This document shows, in pieces, positions 7,579 to 13,925 of a stretch of DNA of 26,547 nt (position 1 is the first letter of the stretch; the number at the start of each line of letters is the position of its first letter). The notes under the pieces are model-generated. The model saw only the letters and a list, made by a program, of their open reading frames with translations. It had not been told where the DNA came from and did no database searches. Made by a program: the position numbers and the translations under genes. Source of the stretch: CAYTSA01 sp964440345 (lineage in GTDB: Bacteria; Desulfobacterota; Desulfovibrionia; Desulfovibrionales; Desulfovibrionaceae); contig CAYTSA010000049.1 in NCBI GenBank assembly GCA_964440345.1, positions 1-26,547 of the forward strand, read 5' to 3'.

Positions 7579-8433
7579 ATGCAGATTTTTCGCAACGAAA
7601 CCTTTCAGGAATTTCTTGAAGACAAGATGGCCGTCACCGGCGCTGTGGTGCTGGCTCTGCTTGTCTTCATGGCTGTTTTTCCGCAGGTCATCGCCACCCA
7701 AGACCCCTACGACCTGGCCTCGCTGGACCTGGCCGACTCCTACAAGGCCCCGACCAGCGAGCACTATCTCGGCACGGACGACCAGGGCCGCGACGTCTTC
7801 AGCGCCATCCTCTACGGGCTGCGCATTTCGCTTTTCGTTGGGGTATCCTCCACAGTGCTCTCGGCCTTGCTTGGCATGGCCCTGGGCCTCATCGCCGGCT
7901 ACGCCGGCGGCTGGACGGAAAAAATCGTCATGCGGCTGGCGGACATACAGCTTTCGCTCCCGGTCTTTCTCATGGCCTTGGTCATCATGGCCATATGGGG
8001 CCAAGGGATCGGCAAGATCATCATCGCCATCACCATCTGCAACTGGGTCTACTATGCGCGGACAGTGCGGGGCATGGTGCTTTCCGAAAAAAACACCGAC
8101 TACGTGCAGGCGGCCATGGCGGGCGGGCAGCATCCGCTGCTGATCATGTTCTCGGAGATAGCGCCGAACATCATGGCGCCGGTCATCGTCATCGCCACTG
8201 TGCGCATAGCCAACGCCATTTTGCTGGAAGCCACCCTCAGCTTTCTGGGAGTAGGCGTGCCAATCACCAAGCCCTCTTTAGGCTCTCTCATTTCCAATGG
8301 TTTCGAAGTATTGTTCTCCGGCTACTGGTGGATGTCTGTATTTCCCGGCGTGGTGCTCGTGGTGCTGGTGTTGGCCATCAACCTGATGGGCGACCGGCTG
8401 CGCGACATCCTGAACCCCAGGCTGAAGCGGTAG
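7579..8433 (+). CDS. Peptide ABC transporter permease (DppC-like)
   Basis: A 284-residue second permease subunit of the same transporter. It has the DppC/OppC layout: a short cytoplasmic N-terminus, one helix (AVTGAVVLALLVFMAVFPQ), the ASLDLADSYKAPTSEHYLGTDDQGRD segment with the hallmark GTDxxGRDVFS, then five helices. The EAA loop is DYVQAAMAGGQHPLLIMFSEIAPN, and the terminus is DRLRDILNPRLKR. The ATG start follows the first permease by 8 bp. It forms the membrane channel as a heterodimer with the upstream product. Confidence 0.95.
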   Translation: MQIFRNETFQEFLEDKMAVTGAVVLALLVFMAVFPQVIATQDPYDLASLDLADSYKAPTSEHYLGTDDQGRDVFSAILYGLRISLFVGVSSTVLSALLGMALGLIAGYAGGWTEKIVMRLADIQLSLPVFLMALVIMAIWGQGIGKIIIAITICNWVYYARTVRGMVLSEKNTDYVQAAMAGGQHPLLIMFSEIAPNIMAPVIVIATVRIANAILLEATLSFLGVGVPITKPSLGSLISNGFEVLFSGYWWMSVFPGVVLVVLVLAINLMGDRLRDILNPRLKR

Positions 8434-8439
8434 GCGGCC

Positions 8440-9399
8440 ATGGAAAACGTTCTCACCGTCAAGAACCTGCACACCAGCTTCCACACCAAAAAAGGCGTGG
8501 TCCGGGCCGTGGACAACGTTTCTTTTGCCATAGACAAGGGCCAGATTTTCGGCATTGTGGGCGAATCCGGCGCGGGCAAGTCCATCACCGGCTTTTCCGT
8601 CATCCGGCTCATTGACCCGCCAGGCGTCATAGAATCCGGCCAAATCACCCTGGCCGGCCGGGACATCATGGCCCTGCCCCGGCACGAGCTGCGCAAGCTG
8701 CGCGGCGGCGACGCAGCCATGATCTTCCAGGATCCGCAGACATCGCTGAACCCGGTCCTCACCGTGCGCCGGCAGCTGTACGAGACTTTGTCCTACCACA
8801 ACCCCGGCTTGTCCACGGCCCAGCTGCGCGAACGGTCCATCGCCAAGCTGCAGGAGGTAGGCCTGCCAGCGCCCGCGGAACGGCTGAACGCCTACCCGCA
8901 CCAACTTTCCGGCGGCATGAAGCAGCGCATCGTCATCGCCATGGCTCTGCTGAACGACCCCAAGCTGCTCATTGCGGACGAGCCCACCACCGCCCTGGAC
9001 GTGACCATTCAGGCGCAGATACTGCTGCTCATGAAAAAGCTGTGCCGCGAGCACGGCTCCGCGCTCATATTGATAACCCATGACATCGGGGTGGTGGCCC
9101 AGATGTGCGACCACGTGGCCGTCATGTACGCCGGCCGCATCGTGGAAACCGGGACCAAGGAGCAGGTGCTCTACGAGCCGCTGCACCCCTACACCAAGGG
9201 GCTAATCCGCTGCCTGCCCAAGCTGGACCACGAGCAGGGCCGGCTGACGCAGATATCCGGCGTCATGCCCAGCCTGCTGTCGCTGCCCGAGGGCTGCCAC
9301 TTCCGGCCGCGCTGCCCGGAAGCCGGGGACGATTGCCTGGTCTATCCCGAAGAACGCACCGTGAACAACAGGAGGGTGAAATGTCATCGAATCTCCTGA
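8440..9399 (+). CDS. Peptide ABC transporter ATP-binding protein (DppD-like)
   Basis: A 319-residue ATPase. Walker A is GESGAGKS, the Q-loop is MIFQDPQTSLNP, the ABC signature is LSGGMKQR, Walker B is LLIADEPT, and the switch histidine is in ITHDIGVV. The C-terminal oligopeptide-transporter extension (LPEGCHFRPRCPEAGDDC) carries cysteines typical of DppD/OppD, where related proteins bind an iron-sulfur cluster. It starts 6 bp after the second permease and overlaps the next ATPase gene by 19 bp, so the two ATPases are translated together and form the heterodimeric motor. Confidence 0.95.
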   Translation: MENVLTVKNLHTSFHTKKGVVRAVDNVSFAIDKGQIFGIVGESGAGKSITGFSVIRLIDPPGVIESGQITLAGRDIMALPRHELRKLRGGDAAMIFQDPQTSLNPVLTVRRQLYETLSYHNPGLSTAQLRERSIAKLQEVGLPAPAERLNAYPHQLSGGMKQRIVIAMALLNDPKLLIADEPTTALDVTIQAQILLLMKKLCREHGSALILITHDIGVVAQMCDHVAVMYAGRIVETGTKEQVLYEPLHPYTKGLIRCLPKLDHEQGRLTQISGVMPSLLSLPEGCHFRPRCPEAGDDCLVYPEERTVNNRRVKCHRIS

Positions 9400-10340
9400 A
9401 CATACGCGGTGTGAGCAAATGCTTTGAGATTAGCTCCGGGACCTTTTCCAAGGCCTGCGTCTACGCGCTGAACGACGTGAACCTGACCGTGCGCCGGGGA
9501 CGGACCATGTCTCTGGTGGGCGAATCCGGCTGCGGCAAGACCACCCTGGGCAAGGCCGTGCTGGGGCTGCACAAGCCGGACGTCGGGGAAATATGGTTCC
9601 AGGACCGGGAAATTGGCGTACTGGCCCCGCGCCAGCGCCGGGAAGTGCAAAAAGACCTGCAGATGATCTTCCAGGACCCCTTCTCTTCCCTGAACCCGCG
9701 CAAGACCATTGGCGACATCCTGGCCCGGCCGCTGAAGACTTTCACGGACATGACCGCCGGCCAGCGCCAGGAGCGCATTCTGGAAACTTGCCAGGCTGTG
9801 GGCATGGACGAGTCGTACCTTTCCCGATACCCGCACCAGTTCTCTGGCGGGCAGAGGCAGAGGGCGGCCATTGCACGGGCCATCATCCTGAACCCGGCCC
9901 TCATCGTGGCGGACGAGCCCATCAGCGCCCTGGACGTCTCCATCCAGTCGCAAATATTGAATTTAATGATTGACCTGCAGAAAGAGCTGGAGCTGACCTA
10001 CCTGTTCATCACCCACGACATCAGCGTGGTCAAATACATCAGCAACGACGTGGCGGTCATGTACCTTGGCGAAATAGTGGAACTTTCGGACAAAAAGTCG
10101 CTCTTTGAAAAGCCGCTGCACCCGTACACGCAACTGCTCTTCAGCGCCGTGCCGGACATTTCCCGGCCCTTCCTGAACGAGGACGCGCTCATCAAGGGCG
10201 AAATACCCAACCCCACCAACCTGCCTCCGGGCTGTTTCTTTGCCCCCCGCTGCCCGCACAAGGGGCCAGAGTGCGAAGCCGCCCACCCCGCGCTGGAAGA
10301 GAAGGCGCCAGGCAGGATGGTGCGCTGCATCAAGGTGTAG
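9381..10340 (+). CDS. Peptide ABC transporter ATP-binding protein (DppF-like)
   Basis: A 319-residue ATPase partner. Walker A is GESGCGKTTLGKAVLGL, the Q-loop is MIFQDPFSSLNPR, the signature is FSGGQRQRAAIARAI, Walker B is LIVADEPISALD, the H-loop is FITHDISVV, and the C-terminal extension is LPPGCFFAPRCPHKGPEC. The frame is open far upstream (to 9105) inside the previous gene, but the real start is the ATG at 9381, preceded by AGGAGGG six bases away and followed by SSNLLNIRGVSKCF, a normal N-terminus. It is the last gene of the regulator-peptidase-transporter operon. A short 5-bp GC hairpin without a T-tract follows the stop. Confidence 0.95.
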   Translation: MSSNLLNIRGVSKCFEISSGTFSKACVYALNDVNLTVRRGRTMSLVGESGCGKTTLGKAVLGLHKPDVGEIWFQDREIGVLAPRQRREVQKDLQMIFQDPFSSLNPRKTIGDILARPLKTFTDMTAGQRQERILETCQAVGMDESYLSRYPHQFSGGQRQRAAIARAIILNPALIVADEPISALDVSIQSQILNLMIDLQKELELTYLFITHDISVVKYISNDVAVMYLGEIVELSDKKSLFEKPLHPYTQLLFSAVPDISRPFLNEDALIKGEIPNPTNLPPGCFFAPRCPHKGPECEAAHPALEEKAPGRMVRCIKV

Positions 10341-10409
10341 GGCTGGCGCCGCCCTCAACGCTTGAACCTCCAGTTGACGCCGGGCTGCACTCCATTTACG
10401 AATCTGGGC

Positions 10410-11333
10410 ATGTGGAGAAAGACCGCCATGTGTGCGCTTGCCGTGCTGGTCCTGACGACGCCAGCCGTATCGCAAGACGTGCAGACGCAGGACGTACAGA
10501 CGCAGGACGTGCAGGCCCTGGCCGGCCGCGTTGCGGACTACGGGTTGTTTGAGCCTTTGGAACGGCCGCAAAACCAGCCCGCGTCGGCCTGCGCGCCGCC
10601 GCCTTTTGTCCTGAAGGAGCGCACGGCCCATGTGCCGCTGGAGCTGTTGACGCGGTTCGGCGTGTTCTTTGTGCTCGATTGTCAGGACCAGACAGCAGCC
10701 GGAGCTTCGTGCGCCGAGGGCGAAACGGTCCAGCTGCGGGCGAACATCACCCACCCCTACCTGAGAGACGCGGTGACCGGCAAAGGCTCCACCGCCCACG
10801 GCTGGCAGATGGAGGCCTGCCTGGAAACGCTGTCCTACGTGGGTTGGGAATTTTCCGCCGGCTGGGAGCTGCAGGCGGGCACCTGGGCCATAGAGCTGTA
10901 CCATGGCCGGGAACTGCTCCTGTCCCACAGCTTCGAAGCCGTGGTCCCGGAACGGCGAGGCAATGTGGCCCTGCGCTATTCTCTGGCGGCGGAAAAGCAG
11001 ACGGACCACAGCGATAACGCCACGGCCGCCCCTGTAGCCGACAATGCAACAGAGTCCTTGGCCGCAGAGGAGACTGGCGCGGCCTACGCCGTACAAGCGG
11101 CCTCGTGTTTGCGCAAGGAAAACGCGGCTATTGTAGCAGAAGACTTACGTCAGGCCGGCTATGCGCCCCGGATCGCGGAAACCGGTTCTGCCGGAGAGCA
11201 CTGGTATGTGGTGCGTTTTGGAACGTTCGCCACGCTGGAGGAAGCTTTGCAGGCGGGCCGGGAATACCGGGAGCGCTTCGGCGTGGCCCCAGTGGTCATT
11301 CACCTGCGAGAGTCCCGCAAACTAAAAGAATAA
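10410..11333 (+). CDS. Exported DUF3859-like protein with C-terminal SPOR domain
   Basis: About 307 residues. The signal peptide MWRKTAMCALAVLVLTTPAVSQ is followed by a three-fold QDVQT repeat. Residues about 45-205 resemble DUF3859 (DYGLFEPLE, the ERTAHVPLELLTRFGVFFVLD strand pair, and W-ELQAGTWAIELYHGRELL). A low-complexity Ala/Thr/Asp linker follows. The last 75 residues look like a SPOR domain (AYAVQAASCLRKENA, EDLRQAGYAP, WYVVRFGTFATLEEA), a fold that binds denuded peptidoglycan glycans in other bacteria. Start choice: the frame opens at a TTG at 10362, but the ATG at 10410 gives a charged signal-peptide N-region; another ATG at 10428 has a better GGAG spacing but lacks the charges. It is probably a periplasmic or cell-wall protein of unknown role, convergent with dapL. 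Confidence 0.78.
   Translation: MWRKTAMCALAVLVLTTPAVSQDVQTQDVQTQDVQALAGRVADYGLFEPLERPQNQPASACAPPPFVLKERTAHVPLELLTRFGVFFVLDCQDQTAAGASCAEGETVQLRANITHPYLRDAVTGKGSTAHGWQMEACLETLSYVGWEFSAGWELQAGTWAIELYHGRELLLSHSFEAVVPERRGNVALRYSLAAEKQTDHSDNATAAPVADNATESLAAEETGAAYAVQAASCLRKENAAIVAEDLRQAGYAPRIAETGSAGEHWYVVRFGTFATLEEALQAGREYRERFGVAPVVIHLRESRKLKE
10473..10517 (+). repeat. 15-bp tandem repeat, three copies, in coding sequence
   Basis: Three 15-bp units (CA(A/G)GACGT(G/A)CAG(A/G)CG-like) encode QDVQT, QDVQT and QDVQA immediately after the signal peptide. Such in-frame units can vary in number by slippage without breaking the frame. Confidence 0.8.
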
Positions 11334-11447
11334 TACGGGACCTGACCGGGAGCACGGCTCGTCCCTTCGCCAAGCACTTCCACGCCGCATGCGAAAGCGC
11401 TGCAGTCCACACGGTACAGCAAGAAGCTTCGAAAGAATTTGCCACAA

Positions 11448-11479
11448 GCGGACGGTCCCGGCGCGCCGGAACCGTCCGC
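11448..11479. terminator. Bidirectional terminator between SPOR gene and dapL
   Basis: A 32-bp hairpin with 9-bp outer arms (GCGGACGGT / ACCGTCCGC), one C-A mismatch and an inner CCGG-CGCG-CCGG. It lies between two converging genes. The T-tract is short on the plus side (TTT) and weak on the minus side, but the stem is very stable and its position is right for both transcripts. Confidence 0.65.
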
Positions 11480-11507
11480 TTTCATGCGTTGTACTGCGAA
11501 TCTGTTT

Positions 11508-12680
11508 TTACAGCTTGCTGGCGATACGATGCACGGCTTCTTCCAGCCGCGGGGTGTCCACGGTCAGAGAGATGCGGAAGTACCCTTCACCCGGCGCGCC
11601 AAAGCCGTTGCCCGGGGTGACCACCACGCCAGTTTCGCGCAGCAGTTTGGTGACGAATTCCGCAGAGTTGGCGTAGCCCTGCGGGGTCTTGCACCACACA
11701 TAGAATGTCGCTTCGGGCTTCTGGCATTCTATGCCCGCCTTGGACAGGGCGGACAGCACCACGTCCCGGCGCTGGCGGTACATTTGGCGCAGGGATTCAG
11801 CAAAGGGCTCGCCCTGTTCCAGGGCCACGACGCCGGCTTCCTGCACAGCCTGGAATATGCCGGAGTCCACGTTTTCCTTTATCTTGCCAAGACCCTTAAC
11901 CAGACTCGGATTGCCAACGGCCATGGCCACGCGCCAGCCAGTCATGTTGTAGGTCTTGGACAGGGAATGGAACTCCACGGCCACGGCCTTTGCGTCCGGA
12001 ATCTCCAGTATGGACAGGGGCTTGTTCTCAGGATTGTAGTACATCTCGGTATAAGCTGCGTCGTGGACCACTATGGTGTTGAATTCCTTAGCCTTGGCGA
12101 TGAGCTTTTCATAAAAACCGCGGTCGGCCATGGCCGCGGTGGGGTTGTTCGGGTAGTTGAGAAAAATCATCTTGGCCTTGCGCCAGGAGTCGTCGCCAAC
12201 TGCGTCCAGGTCCGGCAAGAAGCTGTTCTCCTCCAGCAGGGGGAGGTACTGCACATCTCCCCCGGCAAAGGACACAGCCACGGGATAGACCGGGTAGTTG
12301 GGCGTGCAGACCAGGGCCAGGTCACCGGGGTTGATGAAGGCCAGCGGAAAGTGCGCGATGCCTTCCTTGGAGCCGATGAGGCTGACCACTTCCGTGTCCG
12401 CGTCCAGGGAAACGCCAAAGCGCCGCTGGTACCAGCTTGCCACAGCCTGGCGGAAGCTTTGCAGCCCCACGTAGGACGGGTATTGGTGGTTGGCGGGTTT
12501 TTTCACGGATTCGTTCAGGGCGTCAATAATGAACTGGGGCGTGGGAGTGTCAGGGTCGCCAATGCCCAGGCTGATGATGTCCACGCCCTGGGCCGCCACT
12601 TCGGCCTTGACCCGGTCGATTTCGGCGAAAAGATAGGGCGGCAGCTCGGCTATGCGTTGCGCCATTTGAAATTGGTGCAT
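11508..12680 (-). CDS. dapL: LL-diaminopimelate aminotransferase
   Basis: A PLP-dependent class I/II aminotransferase of 390 residues. It makes LL-diaminopimelate directly from tetrahydrodipicolinate with glutamate as donor, feeding lysine and peptidoglycan synthesis. The assignment rests on strong remembered similarity to Desulfovibrio DapL: PPYLFAEIDRVKAE, DIISLGIGDPDTPTP, ANHQYPSYVGL, VCTPNYPVY, FLNYPNNPTAA, and the PLP-lysine segment FHSLSKTYNMTGWRVA, plus PGNGFGAPGEGYFR near the end. Other aminotransferases of this fold cannot be fully excluded. Start choice: the frame runs back to 12746, but the ATG at 12680 has TAGGAG seven to eight bases upstream, and the extra 22 residues (LFLHVQSGCSYAAHH) look non-coding. 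Confidence 0.92.
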   Translation of the reverse strand: MHQFQMAQRIAELPPYLFAEIDRVKAEVAAQGVDIISLGIGDPDTPTPQFIIDALNESVKKPANHQYPSYVGLQSFRQAVASWYQRRFGVSLDADTEVVSLIGSKEGIAHFPLAFINPGDLALVCTPNYPVYPVAVSFAGGDVQYLPLLEENSFLPDLDAVGDDSWRKAKMIFLNYPNNPTAAMADRGFYEKLIAKAKEFNTIVVHDAAYTEMYYNPENKPLSILEIPDAKAVAVEFHSLSKTYNMTGWRVAMAVGNPSLVKGLGKIKENVDSGIFQAVQEAGVVALEQGEPFAESLRQMYRQRRDVVLSALSKAGIECQKPEATFYVWCKTPQGYANSAEFVTKLLRETGVVVTPGNGFGAPGEGYFRISLTVDTPRLEEAVHRIASKL

Positions 12681-12730
12681 GATATTTCTCCTAAAGGTAT
12701 GATGTGCTGCGTATGAACAGCCAGACTGGA

Positions 12731-12759
12731 CGTGTAAAAAAAGCACCCGCGGGTGTCAA
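12731..12759 (-). promoter_or_regulatory. Putative dapL promoter with palindromic spacer
   Basis: On the minus strand a perfect TTGACA (12759-12754) is followed after 17 bp by TACACG (12736-12731, 3/6). The spacer contains most of a perfect 12-bp palindrome, CACCCGCGGGTG (12744-12755), and then a T-tract. Transcription would begin about 45 bp ahead of the dapL ATG. Confidence 0.45.
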
Positions 12760-12834
12760 CTCAGTGCGGCGATCAAGAGAAAAAGTGTAACTCCTACGTT
12801 TTCACTACGGCTTTTTTTCAATAGCGCCGCCTCC

Positions 12835-12863
12835 TTGCCTGGACAGGTAAAAGACCGTATGGG
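12835..12863 (+). promoter_or_regulatory. Weak candidate promoter for the dehydrogenase gene
   Basis: TTGCCT (12835-12840, 4/6) and TATGGG (12858-12863, 3/6) lie 17 bp apart, about 45 bp upstream of the dehydrogenase ATG. Sequence match is modest. Confidence 0.3.
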
Positions 12864-12909
12864 TATCCCTTGCAAGCAACCATTCACCTTTCATTACAGG
12901 AGAAATCTT

Positions 12910-13662
12910 ATGAAAACTGCTTTCATCACAGGCGCCACAGCCGGTTTTGGCGAGGAATGCGCCCGGTTGTTCGCTGCGCAGGGCTGGCGGCTGATCATCT
13001 GTGGCCGCCGGCAAGAACGGCTGGACGCCCTGACCGCAGAGTTGGCCCCAACGCCGGTGCACGCCGTGCAACTGGACGTGCGCGACAACGGCGCCGTGTG
13101 CAAAACAGTAGAGGAACTGCCCGCGGATTTCGCAGCCATAGACGTACTGGTCAACAATGCCGGCCTGGCCCTGGGCCTGGAGCCATGCCACAATTGCTCC
13201 CTGGATGACTGGGAGACCATGGTGGACACCAATATAAAAGGATTGATGTACGTTACCCGGGCCGTGCTGCCCTGCATGATGGAGCGCAACGCCGGCCACG
13301 TGATCAACCTGGGCTCCATAGCCGGCAGCTACCCGTACAAAGGCGCCAACGTGTACGGCTCCACCAAGGCTTTTGTGAAGCAGTTCAGTATGAACCTGAA
13401 GACGGACCTGCTGGGAACCAACATCCGGGTGACCAACATTGAGCCAGGCATGGCCGAAACAGAGTTCAGCCTGGTGCGGTTTCACGGCGACGCCGACAAA
13501 TCCTGCAAAGTGTATGAAAACGTGCAGCCCCTGACCGCCAGAGACGTGGCTGAAGCCATTTACTGGGCTGTGGACCGGCCGGCGCACGTAACCATAAGCA
13601 GCATAGAAATGTGGCCCACCGCCCAAGCCTGGGGCGGCATAGCCGTGCACAGGGGCGAGTAG
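12910..13662 (+). CDS. ydfG: Short-chain dehydrogenase, YdfG-like
   Basis: A 250-residue classical short-chain dehydrogenase. The Rossmann motif is TGATAGFGE at residues 8-16, followed by CGRRQERL (arginines after the second strand suggest NADP). DVLVNNAGLALG is the structural NNAG block, and the catalytic triad is the Ser of NLGSIAGSYPY with the YGSTK Tyr/Lys. The middle and C-terminal blocks (LDDWETMVDTNIKGL, VYGSTKAFVKQFS, NIEPGMAETEFSLVRFHGD) match E. coli YdfG closely from memory. YdfG oxidises L-serine, L-allo-threonine and 3-hydroxy acids and reduces malonic semialdehyde. Start choice: the ATG at 12910 follows AGGAG at normal spacing; an upstream in-frame start at 12835 adds 25 unlikely residues. 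It is transcribed alone, divergent from dapL. Confidence 0.92.
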   Translation: MKTAFITGATAGFGEECARLFAAQGWRLIICGRRQERLDALTAELAPTPVHAVQLDVRDNGAVCKTVEELPADFAAIDVLVNNAGLALGLEPCHNCSLDDWETMVDTNIKGLMYVTRAVLPCMMERNAGHVINLGSIAGSYPYKGANVYGSTKAFVKQFSMNLKTDLLGTNIRVTNIEPGMAETEFSLVRFHGDADKSCKVYENVQPLTARDVAEAIYWAVDRPAHVTISSIEMWPTAQAWGGIAVHRGE

Positions 13663-13763
13663 TCAAAAGTGGTGAACAAGACCGCCCCCTGATGTATTCA
13701 CTACCCCATCAGCCAACCCTCCCGGAAATCCCTCTGCGTCCTGGTTTTCAGGAGGGCGCTATA

Positions 13764-13786
13764 AAACATCAAAATACTTGATGTTT
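13764..13786. promoter_or_regulatory. Palindrome AAACATCAA-N5-TTGATGTTT
   Basis: A perfect 9-bp inverted repeat with a 5-bp centre, in AT-rich intergenic DNA about 140-160 bp upstream of the SGNH-like secreted-protein gene. It lies 16 bp before the candidate -35 at 13802. Its size and symmetry fit a dimeric regulator site. Confidence 0.4.
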
Positions 13787-13801
13787 ATTTACTTATCCTC
13801 C

Positions 13802-13830
13802 TTGCATCATTGTTCCAGATAGCATAAAAT
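13802..13830 (+). promoter_or_regulatory. Putative promoter of the secreted SGNH-like gene
   Basis: TAAAAT (13825-13830, 5/6 to the -10 consensus) lies 17 bp after TTGCAT (13802-13807, 3/6). A good -10 with a poor -35 and an upstream palindrome would fit activator-dependent transcription. Confidence 0.45.
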
Positions 13831-13925
13831 ATGGCTATAGAAGATATCATACTATTTTCGTGCCTATTTACGATTTTTTTCGTACAGTCCGCCGGCGCGT
13901 TCATGTCCTTTCTCAGGAGGTTCCC

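Noticed and set aside
9105..9380. N-terminal extension of the second ATPase
   Set aside because: The extension lies inside the first ATPase gene and is not protein-like; AGGAGGG and the normal N-terminus support the ATG at 9381.
10339..10355. Terminator after the transporter operon (AGGGC-N7-GCCCT)
   Set aside because: Stem is only five pairs and lacks a T-tract; too weak to list.
9963..11096. 377-codon minus-strand frame across the DppF end and the SPOR gene
   Set aside because: It spans two well-supported genes on the other strand and has Arg/Gly-rich, shadow-like composition.
11439..12716. 425-codon plus-strand frame opposite dapL
   Set aside because: It is the antisense shadow of the DapL reading frame: no family motifs, His/Gly/Val-rich composition and no ribosome-binding site.
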